Assembly (NCBI GenBank): GCA_049515555.1
Contig: JBEKTY010000242.1
Coordinates: forward strand, 1 to 9,558
Direction: 5' to 3'
DNA length: 9,558 bases
DNA from: JBEKTY01 sp049515555
GTDB lineage: Bacteria > Planctomycetota > Planctomycetia > Pirellulales > Thermoguttaceae
Both the position numbers and the translations under genes were made by a program. A model generated the notes under the pieces. It was not told where the DNA came from, did not search any database, and saw nothing but the letters and a program-made list of their open reading frames with translations. Positions 1-6,404 of the stretch are shown piece by piece; position 1 is the first letter of the stretch, and the number at the start of each line of letters is the position of its first letter.

Positions 1-1213
1 CGAAGATTTCCTCCTGGAAGACGCGCATCTTATTGTTGCCGAAGAGCACGGTCGGCTTGTAGTAGTAGCCACCCAGCAAGTCGCCTTCCATCTTGGCCGG
101 CTCGCCGCCGATCAGGACTCTAGCGCCTTCCTGGCGGCCGATCGCAAGATACGAGCCGATCTTGTCCATCTGGTTGGTCGAAACCTGCGGGCCGATCTCG
201 GTAGAGGTGTCCAGCGGGTTGCCCTGCTTGATCTTGCGGATGCGGTTCAAACATCTCTCCATGAACGGCTCGTAGATCGACTCCTGGATGAGGGCGCGGG
301 ACGGACAGGTGCAGACCTCGCCCTTGTTGAAGGCATAGAGGATCAACCCTTCCATCGCCTTGTCGAGGAACGCATCGTCCTTGGCCATAATGTCTTCGAA
401 GAAGACGTTGGGAGACTTGCCGCCAAGCTCCGTTGTCGAGGGGATGATGTTCTGGGCCGCATATTGCATAATAAGACGGCCCGTGGTGGTCTCGCCGGTG
501 AAGGCTATCTTAGCGATCCGCTTATTGGAGGCAAGGGCTTTGCCGATCTCGGCTCCGGGGCCGTTTACCACGTTCAACACGCCGTCAGGCGCCACATCCT
601 GGATAAGCTCCAGCAACTTCAAAATGGACCAGGGGGTGGGGGTGGCAGGCTTTACTACCGTACAGTTGCCCGCCGCCAGGGCCGGGGCGATCTTCCACGC
701 CGCCATCAGCAGTGGGAAGTTGAAGGGGATGATCTGGCCGACTACGCCCAGCGGCTCATGGAAATGATAGGCGATCAGGTTGCAGTCGATCTCGCCTATG
801 GAGCCTTCCATGGCGCGGGCCGCAGCGGCAAAGTAGCGGAAGTGGTCGGCGGCCAGCGGGATGTCGGCGGCCAGCGTCTCGCGCACCGGCTTGCCGTTCT
901 CGTAGCTTTCGGCCACCGCCAGCATTTCGAGGTTGTCCTCGATCAGGTCCGCGATCTTGTTGAGCACCTTTGCGCGCTCGGTGGTGGAGGTGGCGGCCCA
1001 CCTGTCTTTGGCCGCATGTGCCGCATCAAGGGCAAGCTCGATGTCTTCGGGCGTGGAGTAGGCTACCTTGGTGAATGGCAGGCCATTGACCGGGCTTGGG
1101 TTGTCTCGGTACGCGCCCTTTACCGGGGCGACCCACTTGCCGCCGATGAAGTTGTCGTACCGTTGGTTGACGGATACCTTGCTGTCGGGGGTGCCGGGTC
1201 TTTCGTAAATCAC
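1..1213 (-). CDS. aldB: NAD-dependent aldehyde dehydrogenase, AldB-like, 3' end beyond window
   Basis: Oxidises an aldehyde (acetaldehyde or a similar short aldehyde in AldB/AcoD relatives) to the acid with NAD(P) in the cytoplasm. 404 codons are present; E. coli AldB, which it resembles throughout from memory, has about 512, so roughly the last 105 residues lie left of the window. Visible motifs in order: YDNFIGGKWVAP near residue 20, IIPFNFP with the oxyanion Asn at N165, the nucleotide-loop signature FTGETTTG, TELGGKSPN with general base E262, and FNKGEVCTCPSR with nucleophile C301. The sequence ends in VFQEEIF. HFHEPLGVVGQ and the CTC doublet are typical of the AldB branch. The start is a GTG at 1213-1211, chosen because a strong GGAGGAGGA lies 7 bases upstream and the homology begins right after it. 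The gene has its own promoter at 1276-1304 and no partner in the window. All catalytic residues are intact. The family call is firm; the substrate is inferred. Confidence -1.
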   Translation of the reverse strand, partial: MIYERPGTPDSKVSVNQRYDNFIGGKWVAPVKGAYRDNPSPVNGLPFTKVAYSTPEDIELALDAAHAAKDRWAATSTTERAKVLNKIADLIEDNLEMLAVAESYENGKPVRETLAADIPLAADHFRYFAAAARAMEGSIGEIDCNLIAYHFHEPLGVVGQIIPFNFPLLMAAWKIAPALAAGNCTVVKPATPTPWSILKLLELIQDVAPDGVLNVVNGPGAEIGKALASNKRIAKIAFTGETTTGRLIMQYAAQNIIPSTTELGGKSPNVFFEDIMAKDDAFLDKAMEGLILYAFNKGEVCTCPSRALIQESIYEPFMERCLNRIRKIKQGNPLDTSTEIGPQVSTNQMDKIGSYLAIGRQEGARVLIGGEPAKMEGDLLGGYYYKPTVLFGNNKMRVFQEEIF

Positions 1214-1220
1214 TTCTTTC

Positions 1221-1229
1221 TCCTCCTCC
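1221..1229 (-). promoter_or_regulatory. Strong Shine-Dalgarno fixing the GTG start of the aldehyde dehydrogenase
   Basis: On the minus strand GGAGGAGGA precedes the GTG codon by 7 bases (AAAGAAG-like spacer). No ATG in this frame lies near it, so the ribosome binding site decides for GTG at 1213. The match to anti-SD is long and the spacing close to optimal. Confidence -1.
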
Positions 1230-1275
1230 ACAATGGATGACTGAACAGGAATTCTCATCCTGCGAAACGCGCCTA

Positions 1276-1304
1276 ATCGTACCGAAAACGGCAACTGCCG
1301 TCAA
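1276..1304 (-). promoter_or_regulatory. sigma70-like promoter with palindrome in the spacer, for the aldehyde dehydrogenase
   Basis: Read on the minus strand, TTGACG (1304-1299) is followed by exactly 17 bases and then TACGAT (1281-1276), 5/6 and 4/6 matches to the consensus boxes. It lies about 60 bases upstream of the GTG start. A perfect inverted repeat ACGGCA-AC-TGCCGT (1288-1301) overlaps the -35 box and fills much of the spacer, the usual place for a repressor operator or a MerR-type activator site. No regulator gene is visible to bind it. The promoter is a pattern match; the operator role is inferred. Confidence -1.
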
Positions 1305-1320
1305 GAACCTGCGCGGATAG

Positions 1321-1542
1321 GCGGATAGGGCCGGTTATGCTGTGGCTCTCCGACGAGCGGTCCGCCAGGCCATGCCGGCGATGATCGGCTCGCAAATCAG
1401 CGTCAAGGTCGTTGGCGGCTACGGCACTTCGGTCTCGCGGATGCTGGCTATGGCCTTCGACCCCTCGATGGGCGCCAATCGCCGCGAGGCTCTGGCCGCC
1501 CATGAGATTGACCTTGGGGAGGATTGGGCGGACGTGGAGTGA
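1321..1542 (+). pseudogene. Short unidentified ORF or C-terminal gene remnant
   Basis: An open frame runs from after a stop at 1318-1320 to TGA at 1540-1542, with GTG at 1342 as the first plausible start (66 codons). The product includes VKVVGGYGTSVSRMLAMAF and ends acidic (EIDLGEDWADVE), which reads like a natural protein end more than random antisense translation. There is no convincing ribosome binding site before 1342. I do not recognise the family. It lies between the aldehyde dehydrogenase promoter and the SDR remnant, a stretch that otherwise holds broken genes, so a remnant is more likely than an intact small gene. Confidence -1.
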
Positions 1543-1619
1543 AGGTGGACGGGCATTCCGCTAATGAGTCGTGGACTGCCTCCAGCTTCATCGACCACGC
1601 CCTACCCCTCGCGGTACGA

Positions 1620-1770
1620 TCAAGTCAACTTCTTCTGTTTCGACGTTGGCAACGTAAACGTCTGGTTGATCACCGTCGAGCCCCCGCAGAGCTTGGAGAC
1701 AAGTTTCGCCTGACTATCGGACAGCCTCAGCTCGAAGGGGCCGTCGCCATAGGGGTCGCGGACCTTTTCC
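1620..1770 (-). pseudogene. C-terminal tail of an unidentified minus-strand protein, joined to an SDR fragment
   Basis: About 49 minus-strand codons read KVRDPYGDGPFELRLS, then LVSKLCGG, then INQTFTLPTSKQ and a stop at 1620. The DPYGDGPF pattern resembles tails of planctomycete hypothetical proteins ('DPFGDGPxxYR'), but I cannot name a family. Beyond about 1770 the same open frame only reads the antisense of the SDR fragment, so the real gene appears to be cut there. This suggests a recombination junction between a minus-strand gene and a plus-strand SDR gene. Recognition is weak; the junction is supported by the sharp start of SDR similarity at 1770. Confidence -1.
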
Positions 1771-2208
1771 AACGCCGCCACGATCAACCGCAACGCCCCG
1801 CTCTGGGAGGTGCCCGCGGAGGAGTTCTCCTGCGTGGTGGACGTGAATATCAAGGGGGTGGTGAATGTCATCCGGCACTTCCTGCCGGCGATGATCGAGC
1901 GGGGGCGGGGCGTAGTCGTCAACTTCAGTTCGTGGTGGGGGCGCAGCGGTGCGGCGGAGGTCGCCCCCTACTGCGCCACGAAGTGGGCGATCGAGGGGCT
2001 GACGCGGGCGCTGGCGGCGGAACTGCCCAAGGGGATGGCTGCCGTACCCGTCATCCCCGGCATCATCGACACGGACATGCTGCGGAGCTGCTTCGGGGCG
2101 GACGCGGGCAACTACCCCGATCCGGCGGCGTGGGCAGAGAAAGCCGTCCCGTTCCTCCTCGGTCTCGGGCCGAAGGACAACGGCAAGCCGATGGAAGTGC
2201 CGGAGTGA
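1753..2208 (+). pseudogene. Short-chain dehydrogenase/reductase (SDR), N-terminally truncated
   Basis: The frame opens after a stop at 1750-1752, and SDR similarity starts sharply at about 1770 with NAATINRNAPLWEVPAEEF (the NNAG-like motif with its first Asn lost). It continues with DVNIKGVVNVIRHFLPAM, then the catalytic Ser in VVVNFSS, and PYCATK with the YxxxK Tyr and Lys, followed by PGIIDTDMLRS and a complete C-terminus (KDNGKPMEVPE). The N-terminal Rossmann strand with the TGxxxGxG cofactor loop (about the first 85-90 residues) is absent. Translation could start at GTG 1810, but a protein without the nucleotide-binding half should be inactive. The sequence before 1770 belongs to another, minus-strand gene. 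The first 60 bases match the second SDR fragment (7738 onward) almost exactly. Confidence -1.
1770..1830 (+). repeat. Near-identical SDR segment, copy 1 (direct repeat of 7738-7798)
   Basis: From 1770 to 1830 the sequence matches 7738-7798 with a single difference (G at 1807, A at 7775). Directly after 1830 the two diverge to about 70% identity while still encoding similar protein; before 1770 they are unrelated. Same orientation, 5968 bases apart, flanking the glycosidase and ThuA block. Confidence -1.
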
Positions 2209-2312
2209 GCGGTATCTTCGTCCGCGTCCGCGCGACCCGCTACTGCCTCAAGGATTTCGAGGCGGCTTCCGTCCCGCTGTCTCGCACCTCGCCAGACCGA
2301 TCCTTCCCTAAG

Positions 2313-2365
2313 CTGCCTATCTTTCCGTTCGTTCGGTCGTCCGACTGAAGTGGCAAGATAGGCAG
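2313..2365. repeat. Compound hairpin of about 21 base pairs
   Basis: Outer arms CTGCCTATCTTTCC (2313-2326) and GGCAAGATAGGCAG (2352-2365) pair at 13 of 14 positions (T2324/C2354 mismatch). An inner stem, 2332-2339 with 2342-2349, adds about 8 pairs, one a G-T wobble, closing on a very small loop. The two stems are separated by a small asymmetric internal loop. Neither strand has a T-run after the stem, so it is not a classical intrinsic terminator. It could be a U-less terminator, a processing site, or a palindromic mobile-repeat unit. Confidence -1.
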
Positions 2366-2393
2366 GCTACTCGCCACGGCAGCTTCGGCAATG

Positions 2394-2411
2394 AGTTTCG
2401 CGCGCGAAACT
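2394..2411. repeat. Perfect 18-bp palindrome AGTTTCGCGCGCGAAACT
   Basis: All nine base pairs match about a centre between 2402 and 2403 with no spacer. The site lies about 190 bases beyond the end of the glycosidase gene. A dyad of this length fits a dimeric DNA-binding protein site, but no target promoter was recognised next to it. The function is not known. Confidence -1.
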
Positions 2412-2603
2412 TCCCCCGGACAGCCGCCCTGGTGGGCAGCCAAGATGCCGGGCTTTTCTCTTAGCTCAGCCTCTGCGAATCATTCCGCCGATTACATCTC
2501 TGCGTTTTTCGGCTCCCGGAGAATTGCGTGCCACCTGGCCCAACACGGCCGATGCGTTTTGGCGATACCACACAGCCCAAGACCTGTCTTGCCGGAGGCT
2601 TAC

Positions 2604-5600
2604 CTATAGGCCGTACCTGGCCAAGATCATGTTGATGCCGCTGGCAACGCACCGTGTTGACGTACCCTGGGTAGTTTCTTGGCCGATGGCCTGGAGCCAG
2701 CTCAAGTTGACAGACGGCGTCAAAGCGGGCTGCGACAGGACCAGATCGTGTGCCTGTGAAACGGCTGCGGACGGTACGGCCCTTCCAGACGCGCCGATCA
2801 ACGGCATGGCCTGCGCGTCTGGCCCATCCTCGCCTTCGCTACCTCCGGCAACGACGCCGAACTGGCCGCCGCCGGGGATGTTCAGAATCGCCCATACCGT
2901 GTGCGTCGTGGGGTCCATGCCCCAACTCGATCGCAAGTCGGCCAGCGCGTGCCCGTTGCCCGGCTGACCGGCCGACATGAACTGCGTGTACGACCCCACG
3001 TAGTCGCCCACCGCGTCCGCCCCGATGGCCGGCTGCGCCACCCGCGTCGGCACCCATTGCAGCTTGCCGCTGACGATCTCGTACTTCCCCGCCGCCGGCA
3101 CCGCCAGGTTCGCGCTCGCAGCGTTCACCCAACTCCCGCGGGCCACCACCCATTGCAGCTTGCCGCTGATGACCTCATAACGGCTGTAGCCGGGAGTAAA
3201 GCTGCCCAGCACGATGCCCCCCAGGTTGGCAGCCTTGCCGCTCGTGGCGTTGGGCAGCGTGGTGGTCGTGCCCCCCGCGGTGCTCTGCACCGCCGGAAAA
3301 CCGGCCACCCCCGGCGCCACCGACAAGGCGCTGCTGGTAACCGGGTAGGGCGTGGCAAGGGTCAACTGCAAGACGTAATCGGTGGCCTGCACGCCCACCC
3401 CCCGCATCTGCACCACGTCGCTGGCTAGTCCGCCCGCCCAATTGGGCAAAACATAGCCCGTGGTGTTGGGCACTGGCAGCGCGGCGCTGCTGCTGTCGGG
3501 GTTGGCGCTGGCCGTCTCCAGCGGCGACTCGCGGGTCCGCCAGGCCATGCTCACCTTGGTCGCGGCGGCGGCCGAGCCGTCCACGATGTTCACCTGGCTG
3601 CCCAGCGGCGCGTTGGGGCTGGCGGCGCTGGCCGCGGCCGTGTCGTCGTAGCTGCCGATGCCGCCGTAGGCCGCGCCGGCCGAAACGGAGATCGTCACCG
3701 CCGTGCCGTAGACGCTCATGTCGCTGGTGCTGCCGGTCGTGTGTGGCGTGGCGGCCGGGGCCTGCTTCAGGTCAAGGACTGTCATCGAATAGGCCGGCAG
3801 CGAATAGCTGAACGTCGCACCGCTGAGTGCGAGCGTCGTATTCGTTGAGGCCAGCGACGAGTCCCCTGTCGGCGAATGGCTCTGCGCCGTGTCCTGGGTC
3901 TTGCCGTATTGCCAGACTTCGGCTGGGCCGGCGGGTTGGAACCCGGCGACACTGATCTGATCGGTGATCGTGGCGGCCGGGTTCGTGTTGACCAGAAGGA
4001 GGTCAAGATCGCCGTCGGACTCCATGACGGAATAAGCGTCCAACTCACCGTAATTGCTGCTGGCCGAGACAACCTCGCCACCGGCGACGATGATTTTCGA
4101 CACCAACTCCAGGGCGTAATAGTCCGGGTAGCCGACGTACGGTCCGGTATCCGGCGGGTTGGACGTCGAGCCGAACAGGCCGTAGTCGCCGGCGATCCGC
4201 CAGCCGTAGAGGAGATTACTGTTGTTTTCGCCGGTGTCCCAATAGTTGCGGAGGTTCCAGAAACAAGCCTCGCTGTAACCGCTATCGAGAAGGCCGCCCA
4301 AGGCGCTGGCCACGAACAGACCGTTGACGAGGCTCGTCGACTGCTTGCCCGGATTGTTGGAAACAGAATTGTACTCGGTAGCCATGACCTGGACGGCGGA
4401 GCTTTGGTTTCCGACGGTCTCCTGAAGCACGGACTCGTAGTCGGCGTAACGCGTCGTCCAATCGTGCACGCTGGCGGCGTCGGTCACAGTGTCGTTTAGG
4501 AGCGTGTAATCGCTTTCCGAGCCCGGTTCCTGGACATAGTTATGATCGGAAATGAACCCGGGGACGAAGCCGATTGCCTTGCCCTTGACGAGGACGTTCT
4601 CGGTCCAGTTGCCGTCGCTCGCTCCGGTCGGATCGCCGCTGTCGATGCCGATGGAGATGCTCGGCACGCCGGCGGTGGCCGTAATTTCCGCCGCCAAGGA
4701 AGCGAACTGCTTGGCGAAGGCCACGTAGGTGGCCGGGTCGTGCTGGACGCCGGTGCTCACGCCGCCGGGCCCAGCCGTCCCGTGGTGGTCGGTCTCCCAG
4801 CTCCCGTACTCTTCGTTGCCGATTTCCCAATACTTGATGCTAGTGAAGGGGGCGGTATGACCGATCCGGAGAAAGTTCAGGCCGTCGTCGGTGGCCAGCG
4901 GCGTCGCCGCGCGGAGCGAAGCCCAATAGCCGACGGTGTACCAGTCCGAATTCACCCACGCGCTTCCCCCGTACGGCCACTCGATGCCTGTGCCGATTGT
5001 CGTCGTGTCGCTGGGGGAGCCGACGAGATAGGCCAACTCGGCGGCCGCCTCCTGCGGACTGCCGGAACCGTAGTCGATGGTCACCATGCCGCCGCCGTTG
5101 ACGGCTGCGACAAACTGGGAGAACTGGGCAAGGCTGATCGCCGCGGAATCGCCGAGATTGTCAGCGACGTCGAAATGGAATCCGAGGTCAGTCGCCGCGC
5201 CGCCGGGGTAGCGATATATGTTAAGCCCGGCTGCCGTGGCCGCTGCCTCGGTCTGCGTGGTCACCGCATAGGAATCCCAGTAATCGGTGTTCACGCCCAA
5301 GAGGCCCGTCGCCACGGAGTGCAGGTCGCTGCCGGCGTTGACGGTCGTGGTCACGCCTGCCATGGGCGCGGCGCTGAGGACCACGTTGGTGAAGCTCACG
5401 GTCCCGGCGAACTGGTAGCCCGAGCCGCTCGGCAGCGTGTACGTCGAGAAGCTTCCGGACTCGCTGGCGAAAGTCATCGGTGTGAAGGAGTCGGTCGTCG
5501 CCGGGGCGTAGCCGTTGACAAGATCGGCACGGAGCGTGCCGGCGAGGCTCGCCGCGCCGCTGACGGTCACGGTGCCGTATTGGCCGCCAGACGGCGGGCC

Positions 5601-6002
5601 GCCGAGTTTAAGGTCGAGAACTCCGGACGAGGTTTGCGTGAAGGAACCGTTCACCGTGACGGGGTCCAAGGCGCCGACGACGATCGTGCCGCTGGAGGAA
5701 ATGCTCCCCGCCATGAGCGAAGCCACGGCCGGGGCTGGCCCGATCGTCAGCGTGGCGTTACTGCCGAGCGTCAGGCTGCCGACGGAAAAGCTCTCGCCGG
5801 AGAGAATGGCGATCATCGCGGCGGACGATGGGTTGATTGTCACTGTGGAGGTCGAGGTCGGAAGGCCGTTGCTCCAGTTGGAGGCCTGATCCCAGTTGCC
5901 ACTGCCGCCGTTCCAAGAGGTGACGCTAAGCAGTTCGCGGCATTCCAGCGGCTCAATTCGCAGCTTTCGCAACATCCTTTTTTCCCGACCGTTCCCGCCC
6001 AT
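2604..6002 (-). CDS. Secreted multidomain clan GH-A glycosidase, alpha-L-arabinofuranosidase-like
   Basis: Predicted exported enzyme that hydrolyses a glycan, probably removing arabinose or similar side groups from plant or algal polysaccharide. Residues 10-26 carry a basic stretch and EPLECRELLS, an LEPR-XLL type tag of planctomycete exported proteins. Residues 27-210 form a Gly/Ser/Thr-rich beta-repeat domain starting WNGGSGNWDQASNWS, as in autotransporter-like strands. Residues 218-640 look like a TIM barrel: YRYPGG (264), YWEIGNEEYGSW with acid/base E397, and ATEYNSVSNNPGKQ with nucleophile E543. About 645-746 is a beta-sandwich ending YSMTVLDLK. Residues 760-1132 are low-complexity, with a planctomycete-type HTVWAILN segment and the repeat YE(V/I)(I/V)SGKLQWV at 942 and 974. 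ATG 6002 has GAGGGGGG upstream; the ATG at codon 10 (5975) gives a more typical LEPR-XLL start (MLRKLRIEPLE) and may be the true one. A GH51- or GH39-like fold is possible; the exact GH family and substrate are inferred. Confidence -1.
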   Translation of the reverse strand: MGGNGREKRMLRKLRIEPLECRELLSVTSWNGGSGNWDQASNWSNGLPTSTSTVTINPSSAAMIAILSGESFSVGSLTLGSNATLTIGPAPAVASLMAGSISSSGTIVVGALDPVTVNGSFTQTSSGVLDLKLGGPPSGGQYGTVTVSGAASLAGTLRADLVNGYAPATTDSFTPMTFASESGSFSTYTLPSGSGYQFAGTVSFTNVVLSAAPMAGVTTTVNAGSDLHSVATGLLGVNTDYWDSYAVTTQTEAAATAAGLNIYRYPGGAATDLGFHFDVADNLGDSAAISLAQFSQFVAAVNGGGMVTIDYGSGSPQEAAAELAYLVGSPSDTTTIGTGIEWPYGGSAWVNSDWYTVGYWASLRAATPLATDDGLNFLRIGHTAPFTSIKYWEIGNEEYGSWETDHHGTAGPGGVSTGVQHDPATYVAFAKQFASLAAEITATAGVPSISIGIDSGDPTGASDGNWTENVLVKGKAIGFVPGFISDHNYVQEPGSESDYTLLNDTVTDAASVHDWTTRYADYESVLQETVGNQSSAVQVMATEYNSVSNNPGKQSTSLVNGLFVASALGGLLDSGYSEACFWNLRNYWDTGENNSNLLYGWRIAGDYGLFGSTSNPPDTGPYVGYPDYYALELVSKIIVAGGEVVSASSNYGELDAYSVMESDGDLDLLLVNTNPAATITDQISVAGFQPAGPAEVWQYGKTQDTAQSHSPTGDSSLASTNTTLALSGATFSYSLPAYSMTVLDLKQAPAATPHTTGSTSDMSVYGTAVTISVSAGAAYGGIGSYDDTAAASAASPNAPLGSQVNIVDGSAAAATKVSMAWRTRESPLETASANPDSSSAALPVPNTTGYVLPNWAGGLASDVVQMRGVGVQATDYVLQLTLATPYPVTSSALSVAPGVAGFPAVQSTAGGTTTTLPNATSGKAANLGGIVLGSFTPGYSRYEVISGKLQWVVARGSWVNAASANLAVPAAGKYEIVSGKLQWVPTRVAQPAIGADAVGDYVGSYTQFMSAGQPGNGHALADLRSSWGMDPTTHTVWAILNIPGGGQFGVVAGGSEGEDGPDAQAMPLIGASGRAVPSAAVSQAHDLVLSQPALTPSVNLSWLQAIGQETTQGTSTRCVASGINMILARYGL
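3051..3179 (-). repeat. In-gene direct repeat encoding YE(V/I)(I/V)SGKLQWV
   Basis: Two 33-base units, 3051-3083 and 3147-3179, are 96 bases apart and differ at three positions; their first 23 plus-strand bases are identical. They encode residues 942-952 and 974-984 of the glycosidase. The differences fall mainly at synonymous or conservative positions, suggesting a recent small duplication of a 32-residue unit in the C-terminal region. Confidence -1.
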
Positions 6003-6015
6003 CAGGAAGCCCCCC

Positions 6016-6258
6016 TCATTCTAACGCAAAGCTGCAATCGTGCCAGGAAATTGTCGGGCGAATGATGACTGCGCTGGGGAGCACCCGCTGGTAAATCAGT
6101 CGCTCCAGAGGCCGGAAAGCCTGGGCCGTCCGACTCAACAGCCCGCACAGCAATGCCCGCGAAAGCCACCGCTTCAGAGCCTCGCCGGCGAACCGCTTCT
6201 TCCCACGCCGGGAAGATCCAGAACCCCTCGGGAGGCGCACCCGGTACTTCCGCTTCAT
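6016..6258 (-). CDS. Possible small basic protein upstream of the glycosidase
   Basis: An 80-codon open frame begins MKRKYRVRLPRGSGSSRRG and ends SWHDCSFALE. A GGAG lies 7 bases before its ATG. Its TGA is 13 bases upstream of the glycosidase ATG, and the glycosidase's GAGGGGGG ribosome binding site abuts that stop, an arrangement suited to translational coupling. The product is rich in Arg and Leu with no recognisable domain, and GC-rich DNA easily yields such frames by chance. It may be a leader ORF or nothing; I do not recognise a family. Confidence -1.
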   Translation of the reverse strand: MKRKYRVRLPRGSGSSRRGKKRFAGEALKRWLSRALLCGLLSRTAQAFRPLERLIYQRVLPSAVIIRPTISWHDCSFALE

Positions 6259-6273
6259 GTTCGGACTCCGAAC
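6259..6273. repeat. Inverted repeat GTTCGG-ACT-CCGAAC beside the small ORF start
   Basis: Perfect 6-bp arms (6259-6264, 6268-6273) with a 3-base spacer, directly upstream of the ATG of the small minus-strand ORF. It overlaps that ORF's GGAG, so it could hide the ribosome binding site or bind a regulator. Short enough to arise by chance. Confidence -1.
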
Positions 6274-6349
6274 ACGCCGAGACGCAGGCGTCTGCGCCTC
6301 CGCGCCGATTTCCTTGAAAAACTCGTCTCGGAAACGCTACTTTAGGAAC

Positions 6350-6404
6350 GGCGGACAGGGGCAGAGAACAGCACACGCAAAAGACCGCTCCGCCTCTGTC
6401 CGCC
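6350..6404 (+). promoter_or_regulatory. Upstream stem (A:B) of an interleaved RNA structure, antiterminator-like
   Basis: Arm A GGCGGACAGGGGC (6350-6362) pairs with arm B GCCTCTGTCCGCC (6392-6404) at all 13 positions in plus-strand RNA, one pair being G-U (G6359:U6395). The loop contains arm C of the following terminator-like stem. Both stems cannot easily form together, so folding one should exclude the other. The pairing is seen in sequence; a regulatory role for the downstream ThuA gene is inferred. Confidence -1.

Larger units (their letters stand above)
2209..2603. other. Gene-free spacer with structured elements
   Basis: Between the end of the SDR remnant and the convergent end of the glycosidase gene I see no supportable coding region. 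It holds a 53-nt compound hairpin at 2313-2365 and a perfect 18-bp palindrome at 2394-2411. No simple terminator with a T-run was found for either flanking gene. Confidence -1.

Noticed and set aside
464..1240. 258-codon plus-strand open frame
   Set aside because: It lies opposite the aldehyde dehydrogenase, whose motifs and catalytic residues are clear on the minus strand; the plus-strand product is Gly/Arg/Ala-rich shadow sequence.
1235..1260. Inverted repeat GGATGA/TCATCC in the aldehyde dehydrogenase 5' leader
   Set aside because: Only six pairs with a 14-base spacer; no further support as a regulatory site.
3876..4499. 207-codon plus-strand open frame
   Set aside because: Antisense to the glycosidase barrel; no motif and no ribosome binding site.
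4542..6065. 507-codon plus-strand open frame
   Set aside because: It is antisense to the well-supported glycosidase; the product is Arg/Gly/Ala-rich without domains, as expected from third-position GC bias.
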